This document shows, one piece after another, positions 1-8,407 of a stretch of 64,000 bases of DNA. The notes beneath the pieces are model-generated. The model saw nothing but the letters and a program-made list of their open reading frames with translations, did not search any database and was not told where the DNA came from. Both the position numbers and the translations under genes were made by a program. Origin of the DNA: Lachnospiraceae bacterium 28-4 (GTDB lineage Bacteria; Bacillota; Clostridia; Lachnospirales; Lachnospiraceae); NCBI GenBank assembly GCA_000403275.2, contig KE159599.1, forward strand, positions 1 through 64,000, in the 5' to 3' direction. Position 1 is the first letter of the stretch; every line of letters starts with the position of its first letter.

Positions 1-224
1 GGAAACCGGGGAGAAGCCCTGTCCGGCGCAACTTTTGCGACCTCGCTTTTCCGCAGGGTGAGGAACTTATTTCCCATATAGACGTTCTGTGCCGCATCCT
101 CTCTGGCATATTCCGTTATCTTCTCCCGGAGGGCATCGGACAACTTCCAGTCCTTCTTGGATGATAGCCTTCCCGTTGCAATACGGTTCGCCTGATGGCT
201 TTTTGCTATTCCTGTAATATCCAT
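1..224 (-). CDS. Small protein with M-D-I-T-G-I N-terminus (partial, runs off left edge)
   Basis: An open frame starts at an ATG at 224 and stays open to the left edge, so only the first 74 residues are visible. The protein begins MDITGIAKSHQANRIATGRL, a variant of the M-x-x-x-G-I start shared by the next three genes upstream on the same strand. The visible part is charged and helical, without a signal peptide or membrane segment. It is the most distal visible member of the gene series that follows the LytTR/GHKL two-component genes. Function is unknown; the N-terminal resemblance is seen directly, membership of a common family is inferred. Confidence 0.55.
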   Translation of the reverse strand, partial: MDITGIAKSHQANRIATGRLSSKKDWKLSDALREKITEYAREDAAQNVYMGNKFLTLRKSEVAKVAPDRASPRF

Positions 225-319
225 TTTTCAATCGCCTCTCGCTGTTTTGCCGGAACGCCGGGGAAGCCTGCCCTGCCCTGTCAAGCTGTGGCTTATTGGG
301 GATATTCAGCCGATGGAAT

Positions 320-859
320 TTATTTCTTATTCATAAAATCCCAATATGCCTGCATACTGTACTGATAATATGCCGCCGTCTTTTTCTGGAGCAACAGCTT
401 CATGTCGCCGATCTGCTTCTGGAACATATCCATGAAATCTGTCCTGTCATTTAATCCCATAGCCCCGGCTTCCATCGGAAGGGAAGTAAATCCCCCCAGC
501 TTCTTTACCCCCATATGTGCTTCCAAAGCACGCATCTCCACAACAGTCGCTGACTTGGGATTTATCTCGTTGATATGTATGGTCTTTTCAAATTCATTCC
601 CATTCTCATCAACACCCTTTGCAATGATTGTCGGATCATCCTCTGTTGAATCTTCCGCATACTTAAGATAATAAGACAGCCCTGTACCGTTCCCTCCTGT
701 CCACAACATATCTTCATCTGTAAAAATATTATAGACTTTTGGAGTATCTGCCACATTGTTTACCTGCTCCGCAAAACTCCTTTTTACCGCATTCTGCTGT
801 GCCTTTCTTGTTCCCTGCCATGCCTGATATCCTGCTGTCCCTATTCCATTTACATTCAT
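320..859 (-). CDS. Small M-N-V-N-G-I-G protein, unknown function
   Basis: A 179-residue soluble protein starting MNVNGIGTAGYQAWQG. The start is supported by a GGAGG ribosome binding site, with the same spacing and surrounding bases as the next gene upstream (start 1604), so the two genes share their translation-initiation region. There is no signal peptide or membrane segment. The middle is acidic (STEDDP), and the C-terminus is rich in Met, Gln and aromatic residues (YYQYSMQAYWDFMNKK). It lies in a same-strand series of related genes downstream of a LytTR regulator and GHKL kinase. I do not recognise a function; export or regulation by that two-component system is only inference from position. 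Confidence 0.7.
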   Translation of the reverse strand: MNVNGIGTAGYQAWQGTRKAQQNAVKRSFAEQVNNVADTPKVYNIFTDEDMLWTGGNGTGLSYYLKYAEDSTEDDPTIIAKGVDENGNEFEKTIHINEINPKSATVVEMRALEAHMGVKKLGGFTSLPMEAGAMGLNDRTDFMDMFQKQIGDMKLLLQKKTAAYYQYSMQAYWDFMNKK

Positions 860-959
860 TTTTTCAAATCCTCCGCTATTGTCATTTATTCAATACTGTG
901 GCTGGGAGTGATATGTTTCCACCCCCAGCTACGCTGTGCCAGTCTGAATATGTAAAGCA

Positions 960-1604
960 TCACTGTTCTACAGAAAACATAGCTTTCTGGATACTTTTCT
1001 GCCAATATGAGCTGTCAAAATAATTCCCGCTTTTGGGCCGATTACTGAACATATTCATGATCATGTCATAAGTCATGGATGACGTATCTATAAACAGTTC
1101 CTTTCCGTCCTTTGATTTAATCGCTGTACCGTTTGTTCCCACATAGGCAGTTGTATTGTCATCAAGGTACTGTATCGTTCCTGTCATTTCCGCAAACTTT
1201 TTCAGCCACGACTCTCCCGTTTCCTTGCACATTTCCTTAAATTTCTTAGCATCCTCCCCCGTCATATAAGGGTGCTTCCCATCCCTGACATACCATGAAA
1301 AACCTGTTGCTTTGTCCGTATATTTCGGGTCTGTTGCCGCCCATTCTTCCAAGGTCTTATCGCCATACCACACTGTCAGCCCGCTGTCATTTGATACGGT
1401 GTTTTCCTCCTGCCCCATTATTGGATTTGTTGATTTAAGTGCGTCATATATATCCTGCACATTGGCATTCTGCCTTGCACTTCCGGGAGCGGATTCCTCT
1501 GCCGCCTGTTTCTGCGGGTAGAACTGTCCTGCCCTGCTCCTATTGTATCTATTCGCTGATACATTGTTCTGATAATAATTCTGTCCTATTCCATTTACGT
1601 TCAT
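960..1604 (-). CDS. Small M-N-V-N-G-I-G protein, unknown function
   Basis: A 214-residue protein starting MNVNGIGQNYYQNN at 1604. A longer in-frame start at 1679 exists, but the GGAGG site 8 bases before 1604 and the match to the neighbouring paralogue decide for the shorter form. The N-terminal 60 residues are Asn/Gln/Ala-rich and probably disordered. The remainder has a repeated W/Y/G composition (LTVWYGDKTLEEWAA, GFSWYVRDGKHPYMTG) suggesting a compact globular domain. No signal peptide or membrane span. It shares only the N-terminal motif and the ribosome binding region with the preceding gene, which suggests the start of the protein is the conserved functional element, for instance a targeting signal. 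Confidence 0.7.
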   Translation of the reverse strand: MNVNGIGQNYYQNNVSANRYNRSRAGQFYPQKQAAEESAPGSARQNANVQDIYDALKSTNPIMGQEENTVSNDSGLTVWYGDKTLEEWAATDPKYTDKATGFSWYVRDGKHPYMTGEDAKKFKEMCKETGESWLKKFAEMTGTIQYLDDNTTAYVGTNGTAIKSKDGKELFIDTSSMTYDMIMNMFSNRPKSGNYFDSSYWQKSIQKAMFSVEQ

Positions 1605-1953
1605 TTTTTCAAATCCTCCATTTTCATCAATTATTTTAATGGCAGCCCCTCTGTCGTTCAGAGCCGCCCCTGCTCCCATGTAATAAGTCCGAGCAGTTTA
1701 TGCCTCCATGCAGACATACCCACCTAACTTTCCCTGCCAAACTTCATGACAAACACCCCCTTTCGCTGAAATTGTTTGTTCTCCGATTCTCAGTATAACA
1801 AAAAGCTTCTCTCCATTGTTTCCATATATTTTATGGTGGCTTTTTTGTCATAAATTGAAAGAATCTATCATCCGTTAATAATACGAACCAGCCCTCAAAT
1901 AAGTTTCATCTCTCTTATCACCAACAGTGTATCCCTCTCGCTCAGAGTGTCAT

Positions 1954-2577
1954 TTACGCCTTGATGTCAACAGGCTTATGGTACGCATCCGATATGACGG
2001 TCGTCGGCTGCGCTGAAACCTGAATCTTTTCCAGCCGTTCTTCTTCCTGTTCCTTCTGCTCTTTTCTCTTTTCCTCGGCGCGTTCCTGCTCCTTTTTCTC
2101 CTTTAATTTTTCCTCCCGTTCCTCTGCCAGTTCCTTCCAGCCTTTTACCCCGCTGTCGGAAGTTACCGTGGTGGACGCCATCATGGTTATATTCCCTGTG
2201 CTGTCGATGCTCCAGCTTTCCGTATGGTCCACCACCCTTGCCCCGATAGCCCTTGCATTGGCCTGGGCACTCTTAAGGCCGCTTTCATAACCTTCTTTGA
2301 AGTAAGCAAGGCTTTCTTCCAGTTCTTTCGCCTTTTCCGGGTTCTTTGCACACTCCTTCAGATAAGAACCGGAAATTGCCACACTGCCATTCTTTACACA
2401 GTCATAATTCTTCTGCAGGTAGGAATAATAATCCGATACGCTGTCTGTCCCTGTGTTCTTCGCTTGTGCAGGTGCATTTTCCTTCGTTTCTGTTTTCTTT
2501 ACTGCCTCATTTTTCTGTGCCGTGTATGTACTCCCATACACATTGCTGTAGTTGCTTCCAATTCCTGAAATTGCCAT
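1954..2577 (-). CDS. M-A-I-S-G-I-G protein with charged coiled-coil tail (DUF6033-like, name from memory)
   Basis: A 207-residue protein starting MAISGIGSNYSNVYGSTYTA, with AGGAGG upstream of the ATG. The central part (YYSYLQKNYDCVKNGSVAIS, then GYESGLKSAQANARAIGARV and SWSIDSTGNITMMASTTVTS) looks like a small Clostridia family I associate with the name DUF6033, but I cannot verify that. Residues about 145-185 form an almost purely Glu/Lys/Arg helix (EEREEKLKEKKEQERAEEKR), a probable coiled coil. No signal peptide. It lies between two other members of the series downstream of the LytTR/GHKL pair. Confidence 0.7.
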   Translation of the reverse strand: MAISGIGSNYSNVYGSTYTAQKNEAVKKTETKENAPAQAKNTGTDSVSDYYSYLQKNYDCVKNGSVAISGSYLKECAKNPEKAKELEESLAYFKEGYESGLKSAQANARAIGARVVDHTESWSIDSTGNITMMASTTVTSDSGVKGWKELAEEREEKLKEKKEQERAEEKRKEQKEQEEERLEKIQVSAQPTTVISDAYHKPVDIKA

Positions 2578-2740
2578 GATTTCGTCCTCCTTATGATTTT
2601 ATTTTATCGGCGGCCCCTCTGTCATTCGGAGCCGCCCATGCCCCCTTATGGTAAGTCCGGGCATGATCTTCCTTACTTCAAAATGCCCGCCGCTTCATAT
2701 GGCACATCCACAACTTCCTGTATATCCTGGCAGTCTCAGA

Positions 2741-3493
2741 TCAAATGGATGAATTATCTGCCATGACGAAATTTGCTTCATAAGCAGCATTTGCTGTTGC
2801 CGCAGTCCCCGATCTTGCCAGAACGGAATCGGAATATACGGCCTCTTTTGCCCACTGTGACATCAGCCGCCTGTGCGCATCGCTTTTTTCCATCGCCGCC
2901 TTCGCATTGATTTCTTCCTGCATCCTTTTCTTCTCCTGCTCCTTTTTTATCTGCGCCTCCGTCCGTTTTTTCTGCTCTGTCCTGCGTTCCCAAAAGCTGT
3001 CTTTTGCCCTGCCGTCAAACAGGCTTTTCCCGCTTCCGTTCTGGTATCCTGCGCTCCACATCTGCGCATGGCACTCCTCTTTTGTTGCCCCGTAATAGAT
3101 GGTGGAATAAGCCCCTCCGCAGACGCCTGCCCATCTGTCCGGCTGCGCCCATCCTGTCCGCAGGTCATTCAGCACCCACGCCTCATACTCCGGGTCATTT
3201 TTCATCGCTTCAAACCCCGCTTCTGAAATATGGATGGAAATATTCTCCGACATACGGGTCGGGTGCATGGGGATCTGTGAAATCTTTTCATGGATATACT
3301 GCTTATACTCATCCATTGTCATGTCCTTTGTTGAAACAGCCCCCGCCTTTCCCGTTTCTGATACATTCTGGCTCTTTTCCACCACCCTGTCACAAAAAGA
3401 CGGGCTTTCAGCCTTGCCGCCCTTTGCTTCATTGTTTTTCAAGAAATTGCTGTACGTTCTTGTCATGTAGTTTACATTGATCGTGTTATTCAT
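2741..3493 (-). CDS. Soluble protein of the same series, translationally coupled to the sensor kinase
   Basis: A 250-residue protein starting MNNTINVNYMTRTYSNFLKN. Its ATG overlaps the stop of the upstream sensor kinase by 8 bases, so the two are probably translationally coupled. The centre contains MTMDEYKQYIHEKISQIPMH, an ISISEAGFEAMKNDPEYEAW-type segment and a Tyr/Gly/Cys patch (CGGAYSTIYYGATKEE). The last 80 residues are a Lys/Glu/Gln-rich probable coiled coil. It lacks the strict G-I-G start but has a comparable short Asn/Tyr-rich N-terminus. I think related proteins are widespread in Lachnospiraceae as uncharacterised families. Function unknown; coupling to the kinase gene suggests it is a product of, or partner in, that signalling operon. 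Confidence 0.7.
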   Translation of the reverse strand: MNNTINVNYMTRTYSNFLKNNEAKGGKAESPSFCDRVVEKSQNVSETGKAGAVSTKDMTMDEYKQYIHEKISQIPMHPTRMSENISIHISEAGFEAMKNDPEYEAWVLNDLRTGWAQPDRWAGVCGGAYSTIYYGATKEECHAQMWSAGYQNGSGKSLFDGRAKDSFWERRTEQKKRTEAQIKKEQEKKRMQEEINAKAAMEKSDAHRRLMSQWAKEAVYSDSVLARSGTAATANAAYEANFVMADNSSI

Positions 3494-4889
3494 GGTTGCT
3501 CCTTTCCTGTAACAGCACTGTTACGCTGAACTCATTTTTCCTGACTTTAATGTCCACATTTCCCAGGTATTTCGCCGCCTCACGCCTGACATTCGATAAA
3601 CCTATGCCATGCAGCGGGGCCGGGCCTCCCGGTACATCCGGCGCTTTCGTGGAAACCGGAAGATTCGTGCTTTTATCAAATACCACCTCCCCCTCAAAGG
3701 AATTCTTTACAGATATGAGAAAAAATCTGTTTTTCCTGCTGCCGGAAAGGGAGATATATCTTTCCCCCGACGTCATCCTCCCACAGGCTTCCAGCGCATT
3801 CTGCAGCAGGTTGTTTACAATGATCGCAATGTCATACGCATTATACCTGTCCGATGCCGGGTACACGAAATCAGACCTGAACCGTATGCCCATCCTTTCT
3901 GCGGCTTTCTGCTTGTCATTCACGATCACATCTGTAACAGCGTTCCCTGTCCTGACAGACATCTCAAACGCATCCATGCTCTCGTCCATCCTGGCAATAT
4001 ACTGTTCCATTTCCTCATAACTGCCGCTCCCCGCCAAACCCTTTATGTTTGTGAGATGGTTTTTCATCTCATGCTTCATCCGGCGTATCCCGTCATAGAA
4101 CTGCTCCACTTCCCCTATCCGTTCCCTTATGGCCGCAAGCTGCTGCTGTTCCACGAAATACTTCTTTTTCTCCTCCTGCAGCCCTACCATCTCCTGCCAT
4201 GACGCCACCGTGACCACCATGCCTGCATAAAACAGGGCTGCTATCAACGGCACCAGCCCGATAAATGCAGGGTACTGACCATAAAGCGAGAAAACCACAT
4301 TTTCCTTAACAGTAAAGAGCAGGCGGAAAATGATATTCTCAAACAGAATGCCCACAACTGGCGTCAGACATAGATAGCATAGTTCTTTTGTATGCAGTTC
4401 CGGCGGCCCCTTCTCCAGTTTTTTACTTAAGAACAGCAGCATGGCAAGCAGCAGTATGATCCTCAATACCATGAATGCAGAATACCCTGCCGCGACATTA
4501 CGGTATATCATATTTTCATTGTCCAGCCCCTGCACGATTTTCCCATTGAAAAGATAATACAGGCTTTCCGTTATCAGCCTGCCCATATCCCTGGTGCAAA
4601 AGAACAGTATGCCATACAAAAAAACCTGTTTTCTTTCCATGCACAGCCATCTGCCGCCTGCCATCAACAGGAGGATCACGATCACCATGCACAGCCAGCC
4701 TGAAACAGAAAACGCTTCCCCCATCAAATACACCATCCCATAGGCCAGAAAAACTGCAATATTTTTTTGCATCCTATTTTTGCGTCCTGCCGTATATGGG
4801 CGGAAAAAGACAGCCATACAGAACGCACATAAAACCGTTTCACCCCCTGACGCTATATGCTGAAACAGCATAAAACCCATTTCGCTCAA
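3486..4889 (-). CDS. AgrC-like GHKL-domain sensor histidine kinase
   Basis: A 467-residue membrane histidine kinase, partner of the LytTR regulator immediately upstream. The first 250 residues hold about six hydrophobic segments. A cytoplasmic helix follows with the phosphoacceptor-type box RRMKHEMKNHL, then a GHKL ATPase with N-box NNLLQNALEAC and G-box HGIGLSNV. I place the start at a TTG at 4889, 7 bases after GGGGGGAG and just after the regulator's stop. The longer ATG frame at 4946 would overlap the regulator, and an ATG at 4880 is an alternative. Kinases of this class usually sense peptides or membrane state; no prepeptide gene is visible nearby, so the signal is unknown. Confidence 0.88.
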   Translation of the reverse strand: MSEMGFMLFQHIASGGETVLCAFCMAVFFRPYTAGRKNRMQKNIAVFLAYGMVYLMGEAFSVSGWLCMVIVILLLMAGGRWLCMERKQVFLYGILFFCTRDMGRLITESLYYLFNGKIVQGLDNENMIYRNVAAGYSAFMVLRIILLLAMLLFLSKKLEKGPPELHTKELCYLCLTPVVGILFENIIFRLLFTVKENVVFSLYGQYPAFIGLVPLIAALFYAGMVVTVASWQEMVGLQEEKKKYFVEQQQLAAIRERIGEVEQFYDGIRRMKHEMKNHLTNIKGLAGSGSYEEMEQYIARMDESMDAFEMSVRTGNAVTDVIVNDKQKAAERMGIRFRSDFVYPASDRYNAYDIAIIVNNLLQNALEACGRMTSGERYISLSGSRKNRFFLISVKNSFEGEVVFDKSTNLPVSTKAPDVPGGPAPLHGIGLSNVRREAAKYLGNVDIKVRKNEFSVTVLLQERSNHE

Positions 4890-4905
4890 ATTTTCTTCTC
4901 CCCCC

Positions 4906-5619
4906 TTACTGCACAAATTGAAGGTATGCCGCCGCAAAGTCCTCATATCTTTTTGAAAGGGGCAGCCTGATGCCGTTGGTAAGCGTCACCTCTGTTTTGT
5001 CATACCCCTCGACATAGGCGAGGTTGACGAGATACCCCCTGTGTATCCGGAAAAACTGCCCCTGCAGTTCTTCCTCCAGCCTGCCGATCTTCTCATAATA
5101 TTCCAGTTCCCCATCTTTGAGGTACAGCACCACCTTATGGTTACGGCTCTCAATATAATAAATGCTATGAATTGGTACAGCCCTGCTTTCACACCCATAC
5201 TGGATGACCAGCGTTTTCTTTTTCTGTTCCGCCTCAAATATGATCTGCGCCGCCGCCCGGTCAAAAACCTCGGCAAATCTCTGTTCGTCAATAGGTTTCA
5301 GGAGATATTGGAATGCCCCCACGTCAAAAGCGTCATACACATACTTTTCGTATCCCGTAACAAAAATAATGACCGGCTGCCTCTCCAGTTCCATGCCTCT
5401 TATCCGCCTTGCCAGTTCCATCCCGTCCATACCGGATGCCGCTCCATCCAGCTCTATATCTAAGAACAGCAGGTCATACTCCGTTTGATCCAGCAAATAT
5501 TCGTCCGCAGACGCATACTCTGCAATTTCACACTCCGCCCCCTGTTTCCTGACCAGAGAGGATAAGTAAGCCCTTATATTCTTTTCATCATCACAGATCG
5601 CAATTTTTATAAAATCCAC
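4906..5619 (-). CDS. LytTR-family response regulator
   Basis: A 237-residue two-domain response regulator. The N-terminal receiver has the acidic pair in CDDEKN and the phosphoacceptor Asp in YDLLFLDIELDG. The C-terminal third is a LytTR DNA-binding domain (IYYIESRNHKVVLYLKDGEL, then GQFFRIHRGYLVNLAYVEGY), which is typical of AgrA/LytR proteins. It is the first gene of a minus-strand run with the GHKL kinase and the small M-x-x-x-G-I proteins. Two perfect 9-bp direct repeats with a 12-bp spacer lie 57-86 bases upstream, the geometry expected for LytTR binding, which suggests autoregulation. A truncated paralogue of the receiver begins at 8278. Confidence 0.92.
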   Translation of the reverse strand: MDFIKIAICDDEKNIRAYLSSLVRKQGAECEIAEYASADEYLLDQTEYDLLFLDIELDGAASGMDGMELARRIRGMELERQPVIIFVTGYEKYVYDAFDVGAFQYLLKPIDEQRFAEVFDRAAAQIIFEAEQKKKTLVIQYGCESRAVPIHSIYYIESRNHKVVLYLKDGELEYYEKIGRLEEELQGQFFRIHRGYLVNLAYVEGYDKTEVTLTNGIRLPLSKRYEDFAAAYLQFVQ

Positions 5620-5675
5620 CTCCTCCGGCTCTCACTTTTTATATCGTAAAAAACGGGAAATAGTCTAACGCCGAT

Positions 5676-5705
5676 AGCGTGAATAGCGGATTTGACAGCG
5701 TGAAT
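5676..5705 (-). promoter_or_regulatory. Candidate LytTR operator: two 9-bp direct repeats
   Basis: AGCGTGAAT occurs at 5676-5684 and again at 5697-5705, separated by exactly 12 bases. Pairs of about 9-bp direct repeats separated by 12-13 bp are the known architecture of LytTR-domain sites. The pair lies upstream of the LytTR regulator gene starting at 5619. Spacing and identity are seen; regulator binding is inferred. Confidence 0.55.
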
Positions 5706-5778
5706 TCTTTTCCTCCCATCACCCCAAAACGCCAAATGCAATTTCGCCATTCGTCCGATATGGGGGAAACGCAAACCG

Positions 5779-5921
5779 CCGTGTAAGCATATTACCTCTT
5801 ATTTCGCCGCTTTCCAAGTAATTTCCGTTATCAGGCCGCCTTGCCTGCCTGGGAAAAAAGCAGACCGCCGCATATGGTAGATGAAGGCCATTGTGCGGCA
5901 GTTTGTCTTTTGTATGGTTCC
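5779..5921. repeat. Dispersed repeat A (paired with 8408-8534), including a hairpin
   Basis: About 140 bases recur at 8408-8534 with roughly 85 percent identity and one 12-base gap. Both begin CCGTGTAAGCATATTACCTC and end at a GC-rich hairpin (here about 5861-5911, CAGACCGCCGCA pairing with TGCGGCAGTTTGTC) followed by TTTTGT. Each copy lies directly upstream of a LytTR-type receiver gene, so the repeat marks a duplicated regulator locus. The hairpin could act as a terminator in either direction. No gene is seen in 5620-5956 apart from the operator and this repeat. Confidence 0.65.
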
Positions 5922-5956
5922 TTTCTTACTGCTCCTTATCCTATGTAACTTAAGGT

Positions 5957-6367
5957 TTATTTCTCTTTGTCATATACCCATATACTTTTAATCTGATTTT
6001 CAATCTCACTGAATGCCCATCTCCTGCCGCTCCTTGCTACACAGTTAGGATCGTTTACCATAAATCCTTCGTTATCATACCCATATATGACAATGTAATG
6101 ACCGGATATTGTGAAATCCCCTTTCCCCATAGCACATATGATGATTCCGCCATTATCAAGCACTGCCCTCATATTATTTGCACTTGAGCTTATGGATGAG
6201 ACTTTAATGCCATACAGCTTTGGTAAATCCTCCATCAAGGCCCATGATGTGCCGGTTCCTTCCACATAATATCCATTTTCCACACTGTATGCGGCGATTT
6301 TGTCTGGAGTGTACGATTCATCTTTAGCTTTTGTGTATTCTACTTTTCTGGCGGTAGAAATATTCAA
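5957..6367 (-). pseudogene. Truncated peptidase C39-like protein lacking its catalytic cysteine
   Basis: A 136-residue frame matches the C-terminal two thirds of a C39-like cysteine peptidase: TPDKIAAYSVENGYYVEGTG, then GIIICAMGKGDFTISGHYIV with the catalytic-type His, and YGYDNEGFMVNDPN with the Asp. The N-terminal block that should carry the Gly-Cys-Gly-Pro catalytic cysteine is missing. The first 15 residues (MNISTARKVEYTKAK) look like unrelated sequence joined by a deletion. No convincing ribosome binding site precedes the ATG. I read it as a remnant left by recombination between the LytTR operon and the sigma-factor cassette that starts at 6474. Confidence 0.65.
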
Positions 6368-6473
6368 AAAGAAAGTTTATAATTTTGTAAATGTACAGGG
6401 AATATCATTCCTGAAATGTCGTCTTTATAAGTGAAAGCTTTCAAGAACATAATTCTTGCGGAGGGGGATTGAA

Positions 6474-7031
6474 ATGGAGGACTTACAAATCATTAGCTTA
6501 TATTTTAAGCGTGATGAAGCTGCAATTTCAGAAACAGCAACGAAATATGGAGCCTTTTGCCACAGGATTGCATTGAACATACTGTCAACAAGTTCCGACG
6601 CTGACGAATGTGTTAATGATACATATTTGCGGGCTTGGAACTCAATACCACCACAGAAGCCCGACAAACTTGGCGCATGGCTTGGTAAAGTAGTCCGAAA
6701 TATCGCTTTTGACCTTTGGAAGAAAAATCACCGCCAAAAACGCTATGCGGGCATGGAGCAGCTTCTAAATGAGTTGGAGGACTGCATACCGTCCCCTGCT
6801 ACTGTTGAACACCAAATTGAAGAACAAGAGTTAACCAACATCATAAACACATGGCTTGCGTCATTACCGCAAAATGACCGTATTCTTTTCATGCGTCGTT
6901 ATTGGAATGGTGAAACAGTAAATACACTTGCACAAGAAAGCGGTATGTCCCCGGCAAATATGGCGAAGAAAATGTACCGACTTAGGCAAAATCTAAAATC
7001 CAAACTTGAAAAGGAGGGCTATTCCCTATGA
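6474..7031 (+). CDS. ECF-like sigma-70 family RNA polymerase sigma factor
   Basis: A 185-residue sigma factor. The start at 6474 is set by GGAGGGGG 8 bases upstream. Region 2 is visible in ADECVNDTYLRAWNSIPPQK and LGAWLGKVVRNIAFDLWKKN. Region 4 is a C-terminal HTH (LPQNDRILFMRRYWNGETVN, then AQESGMSPANMAKKMYRLRQ). The next gene overlaps it by the ATGA type of junction and encodes a membrane-anchored protein that is probably its anti-sigma factor. Such pairs switch on small cell-envelope regulons in Firmicutes. The flanking DNA is made of truncated genes, so the pair may be cargo of a former mobile segment. Confidence 0.88.
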   Translation: MEDLQIISLYFKRDEAAISETATKYGAFCHRIALNILSTSSDADECVNDTYLRAWNSIPPQKPDKLGAWLGKVVRNIAFDLWKKNHRQKRYAGMEQLLNELEDCIPSPATVEHQIEEQELTNIINTWLASLPQNDRILFMRRYWNGETVNTLAQESGMSPANMAKKMYRLRQNLKSKLEKEGYSL

Positions 7032-7768
7032 AAGAAAAGGAAATCTCAAAGCTGTATAACAGCATTACGAATGTCGATAATCAGTTTATTGAGGAAGCTC
7101 AAACAAAGACGAAGAAAAAGAATGGTTGGCTCAAATGGGCGGCTATGGCGGCTTGCTTATGCGTAGCTTTGGTAGCCGGAGTGCTTTTCAAAATTTCTGT
7201 TCCAGACGTTATCATTGCGCCGGGCTTTTTGACAATCACAGTGTATGCCGCTTCATCAGATGAAGAAATAACCATGCAGGAAGGTATAGGGTTGCCAACA
7301 GATTATAAGTGGAGCCTTGCTATGAGCAGCCGACCGGGACTTCCATTAAAACTATCCGTTACGGAATACGACGATTTAAGTTTTGAAGTATCAGTTGATG
7401 GCGGGACATTGCTTCTTTGGGAGGGCAACAAAATAACATATTTAGGCTCATCGTTCAACACTAGAAATGATACTACTGTATATTGGACTAACCTATCTCG
7501 AACAGGCGAGAGCGATTTTGAACGGTATATGGGAACTACGGCATATATCAATATCATAATTCACGAAGGAGAAAACATTGTTGGATATGCTGTTGTTGAA
7601 ATATACACAAATGACCTTGAAAATGAACCTGCACAGACTTACTCTGCCAAGTTGCTCAAGTCAGTATCTTTCCCAAAAGCTAATGGGGAATATCAAAAGA
7701 TAACCGCTGAATATGTAGCAACTGAAATGGAACAAATCAAAAGCGAAACACAAGCTGGACAAAGGTAA
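7028..7768 (+). CDS. Single-span membrane protein, probable anti-sigma factor
   Basis: A 246-residue protein whose ATG overlaps the sigma-factor stop by 4 bases. The first 42 residues are cytoplasmic and charged (MKEKEISKLYNSITNVDNQF). A transmembrane segment follows (WLKWAAMAACLCVALVAGVL), and the remaining 180 residues are extracytoplasmic and beta-rich. This layout and the coupling fit an anti-sigma factor that holds the sigma factor at the membrane, but no ZAS-type Cys/His motif is present and the extracytoplasmic domain is not one I recognise. Role inferred from position and topology. Confidence 0.7.
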   Translation: MKEKEISKLYNSITNVDNQFIEEAQTKTKKKNGWLKWAAMAACLCVALVAGVLFKISVPDVIIAPGFLTITVYAASSDEEITMQEGIGLPTDYKWSLAMSSRPGLPLKLSVTEYDDLSFEVSVDGGTLLLWEGNKITYLGSSFNTRNDTTVYWTNLSRTGESDFERYMGTTAYINIIIHEGENIVGYAVVEIYTNDLENEPAQTYSAKLLKSVSFPKANGEYQKITAEYVATEMEQIKSETQAGQR

Positions 7769-7819
7769 AACAACTACAATTTATCGAGCAACACCTTAAA
7801 ATCCAAGTGCAATTTTATA

Positions 7820-7854
7820 AGGGCAGCCGACGTTAATTCGACTGTCCTTTTTCT
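7820..7854 (+). terminator. Rho-independent terminator after the sigma/anti-sigma pair
   Basis: AGGGCAGCCGA pairs with TCGACTGTCCT around a short loop and is followed by TTTTTCT, about 50 bases after the anti-sigma stop. Confidence 0.6.
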
Positions 7855-7879
7855 ATACCGCAGATAGAAAGGAGCGACA

Positions 7880-7918
7880 ATGACAAGAAAGAAAACACCA
7901 CAGACCATTGAAGAATAA
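7880..7918 (+). pseudogene. Twelve-codon stub of a truncated gene
   Basis: An ATG at 7880 preceded by AAAGGAG opens a frame of only 12 codons (MTRKKTPQTIEE) ending in TAA. The strong ribosome binding site followed at once by a stop looks like the 5' end of a gene whose body was removed by the deletion that also created the fusion ending at 7937. The gene of origin is not recognised. A real 12-residue peptide cannot be excluded. Confidence 0.35.
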
Positions 7919-7936
7919 GCTCCTTGCTGTCTTTTG

Positions 7937-8278
7937 TTATTGAAGCGAAGCCATATGATGTATAATCTCGTCATAAAAATCACCCTGATTACCATTCCTG
8001 ACACATGGCCGGCCTACTCTTCCTTCATCCAAGAAATATATTTTCTTACAGTAACTTGCAATATGAGGATCATGTGTCACTAATACAACTGCCTTATCCA
8101 TGCCTTCCATGTTGATGTCAAGGAACACTATGCTGCATTCCCGTACATATCCCATATCCGCATACAGCTCTTCGCCAGAGCCGTATTCCCTTATCTCAAA
8201 ATCATGCCCGCAGGCTTCCAGCAGCGCCCGTAGCGCGCCCCTGTCCTCCCTGCTGTCATCACAGACCGCTATCTTCAT
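7937..8278 (-). pseudogene. In-frame fusion of a receiver domain to an ABC ATPase C-terminus
   Basis: The first 59 residues are the start of a LytTR-type response regulator: MKIAVCDDSREDRGALRALL, then phosphoacceptor CSIVFLDINMEGMD. The frame then continues directly into the last 54 residues of a bacitracin-exporter-like ABC ATPase: AVVLVTHDPHIASYCKKIYF with the H-loop His, then LDEGRV and GDFYDEIIHHMASL. Neither half is a complete domain, since the receiver lacks its second half and the ATPase lacks both Walker motifs. It is therefore a deletion scar rather than a functional hybrid. It has a ribosome binding site (GAGGGA) and LytTR-like direct repeats upstream, so it may still be expressed. 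Confidence 0.8.
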
Positions 8279-8350
8279 CGCATTTCCCTCAATTCTGTGT
8301 TTTTCTCCACTATAAATTATATCGGATTATGGGGTATCCTATCAAATCCC

Positions 8351-8380
8351 ATTGCACGAAACTCCCATAAATTGCACGAA
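8351..8380 (-). promoter_or_regulatory. Direct repeats upstream of the truncated receiver, candidate LytTR site
   Basis: ATTGCACGAA occurs at 8351-8360 and again at 8371-8380, a 20-bp period. The position relative to the receiver start (8278) is the same as for the repeats in front of the intact LytTR gene. Binding is inferred. Confidence 0.4.
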
Positions 8381-8407
8381 ATGACTATAAGCGCACAGCC
8401 CATACTG

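Noticed and set aside
7774-8004. 76-codon minus-strand frame next to the fusion remnant
   Set aside because: No ribosome binding site; it overlaps the terminator and the 3' end of the fusion frame and resembles no protein.
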